Positions 44,918 through 54,609 are shown, counted from the stretch's first letter. The stretch: DNA of 64,000 bases from Paenibacillus sp. YPG26 (GCF_023704175.1 NZ_CP084530.1:368501-432500), one strand, 5' to 3'. Notes: a model not told the origin generated them from the letters alone. Numbers and translations: made by a program.

Positions 44918-45167
44918 TGTTCCCGGGACTGGCAGAGCGGAGCAGAGGAGCTGGCTGAGCCTGTTATCTCATAATGTGCTAAAAATTAGTGACTCTGAGC
45001 CGATATTAATAATAGACTGTGCTTGCTGGATAATGCGGATATGTGAACTTTTTTATTACGGAGTCTTATCGATTAGACTTGCCGCGTTGTCTCTGCAGTC
45101 GGACCTTCTTATGACAATAGAATTGTGGGTAACAGACTTAGAATGCCATGGAAGAAGGAACAGGAGT
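44918..45167. other. Intergenic region ahead of the GGDEF-EAL gene
   Basis: No gene or RNA motif recognised. The open frame continues upstream of 45168, but without a ribosome site and with non-family sequence. Confidence 0.4.
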
Positions 45168-47336
45168 ATGGATAGGATTAATCTTATCGCATTATTTAGT
45201 ATTATATTCGCGCTGGTCGTAGCCTTGGGGCTTCTGGTACTGAGATATCATCTCAAGCGGCTTCATATTAATGAAGAGCGCTTCCAGATCTCTACGAAGG
45301 GCTCAGGCGCCGCGATCTGGGATACGTTAGTTCCAAGCGGAATGTATTATGTCTCGGACAGATGGTATGAACTGATGGGGTATACCCGTGTGGAAGTGGA
45401 CGGAAGGCAGGATGTCTGGGAGCTGCTTGTTCACCCTGATGATTTGGCGGAGGTTCGCCGGAGGAGACGGGAGCACCTGGAAGGCAGGACCCCTTACTTC
45501 AATACGGAATACCGGATGCGGAAGAAGGATGGGGACTACATCTGGTTCTCGGTACGTGGCAAGGCGACCCCGGCAGCCGATGGCCGTCATCTCCGGTTCG
45601 CAGGCTCCATGATCGATATTACGGAGAAGAAGCTCTATGAACTGCGTCTCCAGATGAGCTATGATGAACTCAAAGCGAGTGAGGAGAATTACCGCCATCT
45701 TATTGACGCTGTGAATGATGGAATCTGGGAAATGGATTATAAGAAGCAGGTGCTCCACCCGTCTCCCAGGCTTATCGATATGCTTGGATGTAGGGACCAA
45801 CCGGATTTCGATATGATTCGCCTGTTCCAGAGGATTCATCCTGATGACCGGAGGAAGCTGAAATTAGCCGCGTTACGGCACATCAAGCAGAAGACGGATT
45901 ATTTCCAGGTTGAGTACCGGCTAAGGCAGGAGAGCGGAAGATACAACTGGTATCTGGGGCGGGGAAAAGCGCTGTTCAACGAACAAGGTGAGGTGTATCG
46001 TCTTGCCGGATCTAATACGGACATTCATAAGATGAAGAAGGTACAGGAGGAGCTGCACTTCCTGGCTTATTATGACTCCCTCAGCGGACTGCCGAACCGG
46101 CTGTATATGCTGGAAGACCTGGACCGGTTCTTCAGGGACCCGGCGGGGCAGGCAGCCATATTCTTCATTGATATGGACAATTTCAAGTTCATTAATGATA
46201 CGCTCGGACACAAGTCGGGGGACAAGCTGATTCGTCAGGTAAGTCAGAAGCTGACCACACTGCTGCCTCTAAAAGGAAGACTGTATCGTCTGGCGGGAGA
46301 TGAGTTCGTCTATTTCATCAGGAATGTGGAGAGCAAGGAGGCGGTTCTCTCCATTGCGGACAACCTGATCCGCGCGTTCAAGCAGCCGCTCCAGATTAAC
46401 TCCAGCAATATTTACGCCACGGTCAGTATTGGGGTTGCCTGTTATCCCGAGGATGGGGAGGATACGGAAGAGCTGCTTAAGAATGCCGATGTGGCCATGT
46501 ACAGATCGAAGAAGGCAGGAAAGGGCGTCTACACGATCTTTGACAGGACGATGCACTCGGCACTGGCTGAACGGATGAATATAGACAAGCATCTCAGGAA
46601 TGCGCTTGACCAGAACGAATTCTTGCTGCAGTATCAGCCCCAGATGAATGTGCAGACAGGCCGGATCATTGGCTTCGAAGCCCTGCTTCGCTGGCATAAC
46701 CCGGAGCTCGGAAGGGTGTCGCCCCTGTTGTTCATACCGGTAGCAGAGGACAGCCGTACGATTATTTCCATTGGTGAATGGGCGATGACTACGGCGTGTG
46801 CATTCATGCGTGGAATCCATGAGAGGGGATATCGGGAGTGCAGAATATCGGTGAATATCTCCGTGATACAGATGGTTCAAGAGGATTTCGTCAGCATGGT
46901 GCTGGACATATTGAACCATACTGAACTTGCTCCGCAGTATCTGGAGCTCGAGATTACCGAATCCATCTTCATGGAGTCCTACGAACCGATTATCGACAAG
47001 CTGGAGACCCTGCGCTCATTGGGAGTCCGCATTGCACTGGATGATTTCGGAACCGGATATTCCTCGCTGAGCTATTTGAAGCAGCTGCCGATCTCCACCC
47101 TCAAGATTGATAAAGGGTTCATAGACAATCTGCCGGAAGAGGACAAGAATCGTTCCCTGACCGAGGCAATGATTGAGATTGGGCATAAAATGGGTCTGGA
47201 AGTTGTTGCCGAGGGCGTAGAGAGCAATCAGCAGCTCATGTACCTGCGAGAACACGGATGTGATCTCATTCAGGGTTATTTCCTCAGCAAGCCTGTGGAT
47301 GAAGATGAAGTAGAGGGCCTGCTTGTACGGTATTGA
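45168..47336 (+). CDS. Membrane PAS-PAS-GGDEF-EAL cyclic-di-GMP protein
   Basis: A 722-residue signalling protein. I chose the ATG at 45168 (AAGGA eight bases upstream, followed directly by a transmembrane helix at ~5-25). Two PAS domains lie at ~40-150 and ~160-285, both with the PAC-type WYLGRGKALFNEQGEV / WFSVRGKATP pattern. The GGDEF domain (~295-455) has the active-site motif RLAGDEF near 374, an AGDEF variant, and no RxxD inhibitory site five residues before it. The EAL domain (~470-720) has EALLRW near 503, the metal-site residues in LEITES and DDFGTGYSSLSYL near 624 and KIDKGF, so phosphodiesterase activity is likely. It senses an unknown signal through PAS and sets c-di-GMP. Confidence 0.93.
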   Translation: MDRINLIALFSIIFALVVALGLLVLRYHLKRLHINEERFQISTKGSGAAIWDTLVPSGMYYVSDRWYELMGYTRVEVDGRQDVWELLVHPDDLAEVRRRRREHLEGRTPYFNTEYRMRKKDGDYIWFSVRGKATPAADGRHLRFAGSMIDITEKKLYELRLQMSYDELKASEENYRHLIDAVNDGIWEMDYKKQVLHPSPRLIDMLGCRDQPDFDMIRLFQRIHPDDRRKLKLAALRHIKQKTDYFQVEYRLRQESGRYNWYLGRGKALFNEQGEVYRLAGSNTDIHKMKKVQEELHFLAYYDSLSGLPNRLYMLEDLDRFFRDPAGQAAIFFIDMDNFKFINDTLGHKSGDKLIRQVSQKLTTLLPLKGRLYRLAGDEFVYFIRNVESKEAVLSIADNLIRAFKQPLQINSSNIYATVSIGVACYPEDGEDTEELLKNADVAMYRSKKAGKGVYTIFDRTMHSALAERMNIDKHLRNALDQNEFLLQYQPQMNVQTGRIIGFEALLRWHNPELGRVSPLLFIPVAEDSRTIISIGEWAMTTACAFMRGIHERGYRECRISVNISVIQMVQEDFVSMVLDILNHTELAPQYLELEITESIFMESYEPIIDKLETLRSLGVRIALDDFGTGYSSLSYLKQLPISTLKIDKGFIDNLPEEDKNRSLTEAMIEIGHKMGLEVVAEGVESNQQLMYLREHGCDLIQGYFLSKPVDEDEVEGLLVRY

Positions 47337-47363
47337 ATCAGATGCTATGTTAAGTCAGCACAA

Positions 47364-47408
47364 AGGACAGTTCCAGTCATTCAATATGACGGGCACTGTT
47401 CTTTTTTT
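47364..47408 (+). terminator. Intrinsic terminator of the GGDEF-EAL gene
   Basis: Outer ACAGT/ACTGT and inner GTCAT/ATGAC stems, followed by TTCTTTTTTT. Confidence 0.75.
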
Positions 47409-47515
47409 GGCATGCTCTTGTATCGCAGAGGCAATGTAAGTCTCTGGGGGTTATAATGGGTACAAGAGTAGAGGATCTACTTCGACACTAGGGTAGGAAG
47501 AGGGAGGAATACCTG

Positions 47516-48127
47516 ATGAAACAACGGCATGAAGCCGCTATGGAATATTTGAAGACAGCTGAAGTCTCAGAAAAAAGTCCTCAGATCAGAGAAGCGATTA
47601 ACGAGCTGGATTATCACTTCATTAAGTCTAACGAGGCACCAGTGTTAGCGGATATTTATTTCAAGCTAAAGGACATGGCGCTGCGGAACCGGATACTTGG
47701 CTGTCTTATGCATGTCTCGCATCACGAGCCGGGGCTGAAGCCTTTTTTTCAGGATGCATATAAAAAAGAGCGTTACTTGGACATGAAATTGAAAGCCGTT
47801 CGGGGTCTGGCGAATTATGCGGCAGAGCCTGAAATGGATCAGATTATGGAGCATTTCCTGAAGCTGCTGAAAAAAAGACCGGAACATACCCCTTATAACT
47901 ATCAGGAATACGAATATCTGCGTTCTGCCAGCGGGCTGCCGTACCTGATTAAGAGATATGGGTACTCTTGCTTTGAGAAGGCTCTACTCCAAGTAGAGAA
48001 GCAATATAACGATATGCCGGATGCATTTAAGGGACATCATACTTATGATGAAGAAGGTAACTTCATAGAGCTGAGAAGTGCAGATGAGGTCCAGAAGATG
48101 ATGAATAGATTCTTTGGCAACGCCTAG
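47516..48127 (+). CDS. Helical protein of unknown function
   Basis: A 203-residue soluble protein. GAGGGAGG is eight bases before the ATG. It is predicted almost entirely helical; segments such as LADIYFKLKDMALRNRILGCLMHV and MKLKAVRGLANYAAEPEMDQIME (each read as consecutive helices) look like HEAT-type helical pairs. There is no catalytic motif. Standing alone between a terminator and a convergent gene, it gives no context. HEAT-like proteins of this size are often toxin immunity proteins, but no toxin is nearby. Confidence 0.75.
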   Translation: MKQRHEAAMEYLKTAEVSEKSPQIREAINELDYHFIKSNEAPVLADIYFKLKDMALRNRILGCLMHVSHHEPGLKPFFQDAYKKERYLDMKLKAVRGLANYAAEPEMDQIMEHFLKLLKKRPEHTPYNYQEYEYLRSASGLPYLIKRYGYSCFEKALLQVEKQYNDMPDAFKGHHTYDEEGNFIELRSADEVQKMMNRFFGNA

Positions 48128-48163
48128 ACTCTATTTTTTATTATTTAACACTACACACTTGTC

Positions 48164-48532
48164 TTATTTGTCAGCAATATTGACGGTATTGTCATCTACG
48201 TAATAAATGACATAATTCCCATTCCATATTTTTGTAGTAACTATGGTCTCTTTATTGTCTTTCTTGAAGAAGAATCCAGACCCTTCCTGCTGCCTGAACT
48301 GCCAGCCTTCCCTCTCCATTCGATCTTTAACCAGCTCATTACTGTTCTCATTTAATCCGAGGAACTGCCCCTTGTCTTCCATCTGAATAATAGATACATC
48401 TGTCGTATTTAATTTATACATAAGCTTTAAATTGTTGTAACCAACGTTATTGATGTATGTTGCTCCTAATAGGACTACAAGAACAACAACTCCAATCATG
48501 CTAAATAGGGCAATTCTCCATCTTAACCTCAT
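48164..48532 (-). CDS. Membrane-anchored small protein, unknown function
   Basis: A 122-residue protein with a single N-terminal transmembrane helix (~6-28, ALFSMIGVVVLVVLLGATYI) and a soluble outer domain with alternating strands (GSGFFFKKDN, IWNGNYVIYYVDDN). GGGGG lies eight bases before the ATG. No lipobox. No family recognised. Confidence 0.7.
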   Translation of the reverse strand: MRLRWRIALFSMIGVVVLVVLLGATYINNVGYNNLKLMYKLNTTDVSIIQMEDKGQFLGLNENSNELVKDRMEREGWQFRQQEGSGFFFKKDNKETIVTTKIWNGNYVIYYVDDNTVNIADK

Positions 48533-48824
48533 GCGTTCGTCCCCCAGAAAATAAGAATTGTGGTGACACCGAGTGACAGGGCAGTGAACGTGTGTTTTTT
48601 AATGCAAAGTCTTCTCAAGACTTCTATTGAAATATTCAATCACTGCTATTCTGGTCTGGTGATTAGCCTCGTTAGCCTTGTCCTTGTACGCCAGAAACTC
48701 TTTCAAATCATTAGGATCTCTTTTTTCTCTTCTTTTCCTCCTAATTTGAATGAAGTGTAAATACAGAATTCATCATATACACTAATGGTAGAATATTCAA
48801 TAGGAGGAAAAGTGAGGGTGATAC
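48533..48824. other. Intergenic region between two minus-strand units
   Basis: The left part must hold the promoter of the 48532 gene. A T-rich tract (CTTTTTTTCT-like, ~48720) may help end the sugar operon. A plus-strand open frame of 66 codons here has no ribosome site and is judged spurious. Confidence 0.4.
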
Positions 48825-49682
48825 TCAGACTTCGTTCCAGATCCGCGCCACATTGTCAAAAGCAATTCGGGTTCCTAAGCGGCACTCTTCCATGCCTTCA
48901 TATTCAATCGAGATGTAGCCGTCGTAGCCGGAGCTCTTGACGATCCTTAAGATCTCGTACAGATCCAGGTCGCCCTGACCGGCAATCGCTCCGCGCAGGT
49001 AAGTTCCTCCGGCACTTCGGAACCAGCCTTCACCGGGGTTCCGGGAACCGGGACGAATATAGAAGTCCTTCACGTGAACCATGGAGGCATAAGGAATATT
49101 GCGGCGAACTGCAATCACCGGGTTCTCATCCACACAGACGAAGTTGCCTACATCCAGTGTGGTCTTGAAGTTAGGACGATCTACGGCATGAATTAGCGCC
49201 TGTATGCGGTCACTGGCCTGCACGTAATATCCGTGGTTCTCGGCACTGGTGGTGATTCCATACTGCTTAGCGTAATCCGCAATTCGCTGGCAGGCATGGG
49301 AGATCCGCGGGAGGTCCTCGTTGAACCGCAGGATGGATGTGTCCGTCCTTGAAGCCACATCGTGGCGCATTAACCGGGCGCCCAGCCGGTGAACCCGGTC
49401 CACTTCGGAGATGACCCGCTGAATCTCAGCTTCGTATTCCTCCTCGGTATCTGTAATGAAGTTGGCTCCGATCGCGTAGTTGGAAATGTCCAGCTGCAAA
49501 GCCGATGCCTTCTCACGGATCTGACCTTCCAGTTCAGGATTCTCGCTCAGGTCATACCCAATTGGAACAATCTCGATATGCTCCGCGCCGATGCCGCGGG
49601 TCCATTCCATCACTTCGAGGATGTCCATTTCTCCTGCTTCCAGCGCCTGATACAGGCTGTACGAACTAATCCCGAGCTTCAT
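48825..49682 (-). CDS. Sugar phosphate isomerase/epimerase (AP-endonuclease-2-like TIM barrel)
   Basis: A 285-residue TIM-barrel protein of PF01261. Typical metal-ligand patches are visible: IGAEHIEIVPIG near 31, TSAENHGYY near 165, TLDVGNFVC near 195, MVHVKDFYIRPG near 221 and GYISIEYEGMEE near 255. Such enzymes isomerise or epimerise keto-sugars, often in inositol or rare-sugar breakdown. The start overlaps the preceding homologue by four bases, so the two are translated together. It is the last gene of the three-gene catabolic operon. Confidence 0.9.
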   Translation of the reverse strand: MKLGISSYSLYQALEAGEMDILEVMEWTRGIGAEHIEIVPIGYDLSENPELEGQIREKASALQLDISNYAIGANFITDTEEEYEAEIQRVISEVDRVHRLGARLMRHDVASRTDTSILRFNEDLPRISHACQRIADYAKQYGITTSAENHGYYVQASDRIQALIHAVDRPNFKTTLDVGNFVCVDENPVIAVRRNIPYASMVHVKDFYIRPGSRNPGEGWFRSAGGTYLRGAIAGQGDLDLYEILRIVKSSGYDGYISIEYEGMEECRLGTRIAFDNVARIWNEV

Positions 49683-50566
49683 GAATGCTGCTCCTTATAT
49701 GCCTTGATAAAAGCTACCGCCCGGCGGATATCTTCCTCCGGATTGGCCCCTACTTCCCGCTCAATCGTCAGATATCCAGCATAGCCGATCTCCTGCAAAG
49801 CCGCGAAATAAGCGGGGAAGTCCACTTGTCCTTCGCCGAGCGGGACCTCCTCGAAGGCCGCCCCGGAGGCTGCCATGTCGGCGATCTTCTCATGATCCAT
49901 CGCCCCGTAGCCCAGATAGCCGTACACATCCCTTGGGTCAACGGGTCGCAGACGCTTCCCGTCCTTCACGTGGGTGTGTACAAGGTAATCTGCCAGCAGC
50001 TTCACCCCAGCCACCGGATCGTCTCCGGTCACCATGACCATGTTCGCCGGGTCGAAGTTCACGGACACACCGTTCGTGCTGAGGGTATCCAGGAAGCTTT
50101 TCAGATGAGCGGCCCGCTCAGGCCCGGTCTCAATCGCAAAATAAGCATTCATGCTCCTCGCGTACACCCCGAGCTCCTCGCAAGCCCGCTGCATTGAGTC
50201 ATAGATTCGGCTGCTTGTGTCGTCCGGCACGATGCCGATATGGGTGGTAACCACGCGGGTTCCGAGCTCCGCGGCAAGGTCCAGAATCCGCTTGGACTTC
50301 TCAATCTTCGCCGGATTCGCTTCGGCATCCTGGAAGCCGTGACCCGCCAGGTCCCCGCACAGGGCGGAGACTTCTAGTCCAAGATCTTCAATATAGCTGC
50401 GCAGCTCCCTGCGCTGCGTTCCATTTAAGCGGGCAGGGTCCATCTCGCCGGATACGGCATAGATCTGAACGCCATCAGCGCCCGCTTCCTTCGCTTTTAC
50501 CAAGCCATCTCTAACCCCTACGCCAAAGCTATCGACAATCACGCCGATTTTATTGGTAAGCTTCAT
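49679..50566 (-). CDS. Sugar phosphate isomerase/epimerase, second family member
   Basis: A 295-residue PF01261 TIM barrel with AGADGVQIYAVSG near 28, TTHIGIVPDD near 110, NAYFAIETGPE near 140, VNFDPANMVMV near 170 and LVHTHVKDGKRL near 195. It shares the fold, but not close sequence, with the downstream gene. An ATG 18 bases from the dehydrogenase stop and AGAGG-type spacing support the start. The pair probably performs consecutive steps on one sugar. Confidence 0.9.
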   Translation of the reverse strand: MKLTNKIGVIVDSFGVGVRDGLVKAKEAGADGVQIYAVSGEMDPARLNGTQRRELRSYIEDLGLEVSALCGDLAGHGFQDAEANPAKIEKSKRILDLAAELGTRVVTTHIGIVPDDTSSRIYDSMQRACEELGVYARSMNAYFAIETGPERAAHLKSFLDTLSTNGVSVNFDPANMVMVTGDDPVAGVKLLADYLVHTHVKDGKRLRPVDPRDVYGYLGYGAMDHEKIADMAASGAAFEEVPLGEGQVDFPAYFAALQEIGYAGYLTIEREVGANPEEDIRRAVAFIKAYKEQHS

Positions 50567-50584
50567 CTCTACAGAGCCTCCTTA

Positions 50585-51646
50585 TTATCCGAAATGAATC
50601 TCCCGGCCTTCCTCTGCCGATTGATAGATTGCGTTCAGGATTTTGATCATCTCTACGCCGTCTTCCACCGGGCTGTTCGTCTCTATGAGGCCAAGACAAG
50701 CATCGACAAAATGATTAATTTCGTTATCAAAAGCCTCCTGGAAATTGAATCCAGGCTCGCTAATCTGCGGCTCGATATTGATGATCGTGTTATGCTTCTC
50801 CGTCACAATGGAGAGTGCCGGTTCAATCTCAGCTCCGCCCTTATCCCCGTAAATATTAACTTGAGCCGAGTTCATCTTGGCGTGCAGCGAGAAGCTGACA
50901 TCGACCATCAGGGAGGCGCCGTTCTCGAACCTCACTAGAGCGTTCGCCATATCCTCGACCGTATTCAAGGAAGCATCGTAGTCCGCCGCCTGGTAGAAGC
51001 TGAAGTTCTCAATGTGGGAGCGGTTGCCCAGCTTGCTGTACGTATTTCCGCTGACGGACGTCACTTTGGGTCTGCCCATAAGGTACCAGCATAGATCAAT
51101 CACATGGACGCCGATGTCAATCAGCGGTCCGCCGCCGGAACGCTCCTTGTCCGCGAACCAGCCGCCCGGATTGCCGAGCCGCCGGATGATGCTGGCTTTG
51201 GCAAAATAAATCTCGCCGAGGTCCCCGGCATCTATAAATTTCTTCAGCACTCCAATGTTGGAGGCGTGCCGGCGGACATAGCCGACCTGGAGCAGTCTCC
51301 CGGTACGCTGAACGGCCTCCTCAATCTTCAGAGCTTCGTCCACCGTCTTGCACAGCGGCTTCTCACAGAGTACGTCCTTGCCGGCTTCAAGAGCGGCGAT
51401 ACTGATCTCTGCATGCGTGTTGTTCCAGGTACAAATGCTGACGGCACCCACTTCCGTGTTCGCAAGCAGGTCGTGGTAATCCGTATATACATGAGGGATG
51501 CCGTATTTCTTCGCCGTCTCCTGGGCCCTGGCCTCATTCAGATCACTGATTGCCCACAGCTTGACTTTCGGGTTGGCCTGATAAGCTGACAGATGACTTT
51601 CGGAGATGGATCCGTTACCGATAAGACCGATCTTGAGCTCGCTCAT
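50585..51646 (-). CDS. Gfo/Idh/MocA-family NAD(P)-dependent oxidoreductase
   Basis: A 353-residue dehydrogenase. The Rossmann motif LIGNGSISESHLSAY lies near 7-21, the catalytic Lys motif CEKPLCKT near 93-100, and the substrate-side GGPLIDIGVHVIDLCWYLMG near 170-189 holds the catalytic Asp/His. I chose the ATG at 51646 (MSELKIGLIG), with GGAAG eight bases upstream; the frame is open to 51691. As first gene of the operon it probably oxidises a sugar or inositol hydroxyl, and the two isomerases act on the product. No transporter is linked. Confidence 0.93.
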   Translation of the reverse strand: MSELKIGLIGNGSISESHLSAYQANPKVKLWAISDLNEARAQETAKKYGIPHVYTDYHDLLANTEVGAVSICTWNNTHAEISIAALEAGKDVLCEKPLCKTVDEALKIEEAVQRTGRLLQVGYVRRHASNIGVLKKFIDAGDLGEIYFAKASIIRRLGNPGGWFADKERSGGGPLIDIGVHVIDLCWYLMGRPKVTSVSGNTYSKLGNRSHIENFSFYQAADYDASLNTVEDMANALVRFENGASLMVDVSFSLHAKMNSAQVNIYGDKGGAEIEPALSIVTEKHNTIINIEPQISEPGFNFQEAFDNEINHFVDACLGLIETNSPVEDGVEMIKILNAIYQSAEEGREIHFG

Positions 51647-51777
51647 TGTATGCGCTTCCATCCTTTCGTGATCCGTGAGGGGCTGATACAATAGGATTAT
51701 ATAAGCTGCACGGATATGTGATATATGTTCATTACATTCAATTTAGCATGACTGAAATGCGGGGGTGAATGTGCGGG

Positions 51778-52638
51778 ATGACAAAGTATCTGGATTATAT
51801 GATCAGTTCGGATCCTATCCGGATTTTCAATCCGGCTGTGGAAGCAAGCAAACGGAAGCTGAAGTCAATTGCTGTTGTTAACGCCGGACATCTGCCCGGC
51901 AGAACGCTGCAGCGGAGGGAAGCAAGGTTCAAGTATTGGGCATTCGCCATGATTACGAAGGGCAGCGGCTATTACCAGGTTGACGGCGGTGAAATACAGC
52001 AGGTGGAGGCTGGAAGCTGGTTCTGTCTGTATCCGGGAGCCGTATTTAACTATGGTCCTAAGCAGGGCGGGGTCTGGGATGAGTATTACTTTACGGTGGA
52101 GGGCAGCAGAATTACGGAATGGCTTGAAAGCTGGCTCCCTGATCCATCCCTGGTGAAGACAGCGGTCATTGATGAGAAATTCATTCACAAGATGGAGCTG
52201 ACGTTCATGCTCATGGACAGCGGAGTTCCAAGTAATCTTGACCGCGCCGCCATGATGATCGAGGCGTTCATGTATGAGCTCGTCACCCAGGCGGACCGGA
52301 TTCAGGAGGGCGGCCGGGGAGGGCTGGTGCTCAAGGTGATTGAGGACCTGACAGAGTCCCTGCACACTACGCAAGAGCCAGCAGACCTGGCGGCCAGGCA
52401 CCATATCTCTGTCTCGACACTGCGTAGAATCATCCATGATTACACAGGCTTCCCCCTTAATGAATACATCCACCAGCTGAAGATTGGAGAAGCGAAGAAC
52501 ATTTTGCTTAATACGGAGCTGTCCGTCAAGGAGATTGGCGAAGCGCTCGGTTACAAAGATACGTTCTACTTCTCCAGAGTATTCAAAAGAATTACCGGCA
52601 TCTCGCCGAGAAGCTACCGAGGGCGGGGCGGACAGTGA
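51778..52638 (+). CDS. AraC-family transcriptional regulator with N-terminal cupin-like sensor
   Basis: A 286-residue regulator. The N-terminal ~150 residues form an AraC-type sugar-binding barrel (KYWAFAMITKGSGYYQVDGGEIQQ, then WFCLYPGAVFNYGP). The C-terminal ~100 residues hold two HTH motifs: DLAARHHISVSTLRRIIHDYTG and SVKEIGEALGYKDTFYFSRVFKRITG (each an HTH with the canonical YF-S-R-x-F-K). It is divergent from the dehydrogenase-isomerase operon, the usual place for its activator. ATG 51769 lies directly behind GGGGGTGA; ATG 51778 has better spacing, so the start may be either. Confidence 0.92.
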   Translation: MTKYLDYMISSDPIRIFNPAVEASKRKLKSIAVVNAGHLPGRTLQRREARFKYWAFAMITKGSGYYQVDGGEIQQVEAGSWFCLYPGAVFNYGPKQGGVWDEYYFTVEGSRITEWLESWLPDPSLVKTAVIDEKFIHKMELTFMLMDSGVPSNLDRAAMMIEAFMYELVTQADRIQEGGRGGLVLKVIEDLTESLHTTQEPADLAARHHISVSTLRRIIHDYTGFPLNEYIHQLKIGEAKNILLNTELSVKEIGEALGYKDTFYFSRVFKRITGISPRSYRGRGGQ

Positions 52639-52700
52639 GGTGAGGCGGAGGATACAGTCACTTGAGACGGAGTTCATTATTCACAAGAATAGGAGTTCTT

Positions 52701-52730
52701 TTGACAGTTTAGTAAGTTTAAATGTGATAG
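52701..52730 (+). promoter_or_regulatory. Predicted sigma-A promoter of the lipoprotein gene
   Basis: A perfect TTGACA (52701-52706), an 18-base spacer and TGATAG (52725-52730). Confidence 0.6.
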
Positions 52731-52779
52731 TAAGGTAGAAAACTTTTTAAGTTATGCAAATTTCGAAGGGGGGAGAACC

Positions 52780-53322
52780 ATGGTCAAAAGAATATATCTT
52801 CTACTCTTAGTGTGCGGCTGGTTTCTGGCAGGCTGTACGAATTCTAGAGAAGCTAACCTGGAGCATACCACTCCAGATGGGCCAACTACCGCCATGACTA
52901 TTGCTATAGTTGGCGATGGCCTGAATCCAGTCATTCGGAATGTTAGTTACGTGCCGGTTGAACTCGAAGATTTAGGTAAAGTTCATAGCAGATCATTTGA
53001 TGGACTAATTATATTTAAGGATAAGTTCGACGAAGCGGCACAACCGAAGAACAAACAGTTCTTTAAGAGTATTGACTACCCCGTGTTCTTCATTGGAGCA
53101 GAAGAGATATTAACAGCCGCATTCTATAGCGAAGATATTACACTTGACCAAGTAAAAGGTACGAGATCGGGCCCATACGCTTCGGGGTTTGTCCGAGCTG
53201 AGGAAGGCGGTTATCGAACATGGGATATTGATCTGCCTAATAATCCGACGGATAAAGACAAGGGGCTGAATACGATAATTAGAATCTGCAATATTATAGA
53301 GGATTATAAGAGAACTAAGTAA
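52780..53322 (+). CDS. Lipoprotein of unknown function
   Basis: A 180-residue exported protein. GGGGGGAG is seven bases before the ATG. The lipobox LAGC puts the lipidated Cys at 19. The mature domain has short strands (MTIAIVGDGLNPVIRNV, FDGLIIFKDKFDEA, YPVFFIGAEEI) with no recognised family or catalytic motif. Its base composition is more AT-rich than its neighbours. Single gene. Confidence 0.8.
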   Translation: MVKRIYLLLLVCGWFLAGCTNSREANLEHTTPDGPTTAMTIAIVGDGLNPVIRNVSYVPVELEDLGKVHSRSFDGLIIFKDKFDEAAQPKNKQFFKSIDYPVFFIGAEEILTAAFYSEDITLDQVKGTRSGPYASGFVRAEEGGYRTWDIDLPNNPTDKDKGLNTIIRICNIIEDYKRTK

Positions 53323-53484
53323 CTCTTAGTTGAATCCAACGGATACCCATAGTCCAGACAATCTTTTCAAAGTGTTCTGTCGTTTAATTAATTTTACTTA
53401 GGCGTTCAACCAGACTTGCTGCCGCGCATATCCTAGAGTGTAAGCATTTTTCTTCTGACATTCAAAGGAGCGTGTTGAACTATC

Positions 53485-54609
53485 ATGGCGGATCGGGAAA
53501 AGCATTATTTTGCGCGCGGCAATACGGCTGCTGGATTATATACGTTGTTCGACTCAGTGCTGACCGGACTTGACACAGTGTTCGTGCTGGGTGGACGCGC
53601 GGGGGCGGCCAATGCAAGGGTGCTGCAGGAGCTGGCGGCTGCCTGGAGCAGCAGGGGCTGGAGTGTGCATTATATCCACCAGCCTCTGGACAGTAGGCTG
53701 CTCGAAGGCGTGATTTTGGAAGATGCGCGAATTGGAGTCGTTGACGGGAATGCGTGGGGTGCAGATCCGGTACTGGAGGGTACCGAGATTCGGTACGTTG
53801 ATCTGGAGAGGATACTGGATAAGGAAATTCTGGAGGCTTCAGCGGATGAGCTTGAGGAGTTGGATCAGCAGATCAGCTCGACCTATAATGAGGCCTATGC
53901 TACTTTCCACAAGACCCTGCGGATTCATGATGATTGGGAGAAGTTCTATATCGATAATCTGGACCGGACAGCCGCGAACCACATTGCGGAACAGCTTATT
54001 GAGGAATACTTAATTCCAAGCGCAGCGCCAGCCGGAGAGGGGAACCAGCAAGGAAAAGTGGTTCACCGCTTTCTCGGTGCCGCGACCTGGCAGGGGGCTA
54101 TCGACTATGTGCCGAACCTGACGGAGGATATGAATACCCGTATTTTTGTAAAAGGACGTCCGGGCTCCGGCAAATCGACCCTGTTCAAGAAGCTTGCCGC
54201 CGAGGCGCAAAGCTGTGGTATCCGAACCGAGATCTATCACTGCGGATTCGATCCGAATAGTCTCGACATGCTGATCTTCCCGGAGCTCAGTCTGGCTATA
54301 TTCGATAGCACCGCTCCCCATGAGCATTTTCCTGCCCGCAAGGGGGACTCCGTGCTCGATGTCTACAAGCTGGCTATTGCTGCCGGCACGGATGAAAAGT
54401 ACGCGAGTGAAATCGCCGGGGTTAAGAGCCGTTATACCAGCTCGATGAAAGAGGCCATTGCACTCTTAGAGGGAGTCAAGGATGCCCGGGACCGCATCAC
54501 CGCGATCTATAATGACGCCCTGGATATTCACGCGCTGCATGAATTATCCGCAGAACTGCTGCGGGAAGTGGATCAGCTGCTTGATCCATCGGTGCTGGGC
54601 TCGAAGTGA
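53485..54609 (+). CDS. PRK06851-type P-loop NTPase-like protein
   Basis: A 374-residue protein of a spore-former family with two P-loop NTPase halves. The C-terminal half has an intact Walker A, KGRPGSGKSTLFKK, near 222-232, and a Walker B-like LSLAIFDSTAPHE near 270. In the N-terminal half the corresponding loop reads LGGRAGAANARVL (near 32-44) and lacks the GK(S/T) needed to bind phosphate, so only the second site should be active. AAAGGAG is about 11 bases before the ATG. The biochemical role of the family is not known to me. Confidence 0.85.
   Translation: MADREKHYFARGNTAAGLYTLFDSVLTGLDTVFVLGGRAGAANARVLQELAAAWSSRGWSVHYIHQPLDSRLLEGVILEDARIGVVDGNAWGADPVLEGTEIRYVDLERILDKEILEASADELEELDQQISSTYNEAYATFHKTLRIHDDWEKFYIDNLDRTAANHIAEQLIEEYLIPSAAPAGEGNQQGKVVHRFLGAATWQGAIDYVPNLTEDMNTRIFVKGRPGSGKSTLFKKLAAEAQSCGIRTEIYHCGFDPNSLDMLIFPELSLAIFDSTAPHEHFPARKGDSVLDVYKLAIAAGTDEKYASEIAGVKSRYTSSMKEAIALLEGVKDARDRITAIYNDALDIHALHELSAELLREVDQLLDPSVLGSK

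Noticed and set aside
48560..48760. Plus-strand open frame of 66 codons
   Set aside because: No ribosome site and low-complexity hydrophobic sequence in a promoter region.
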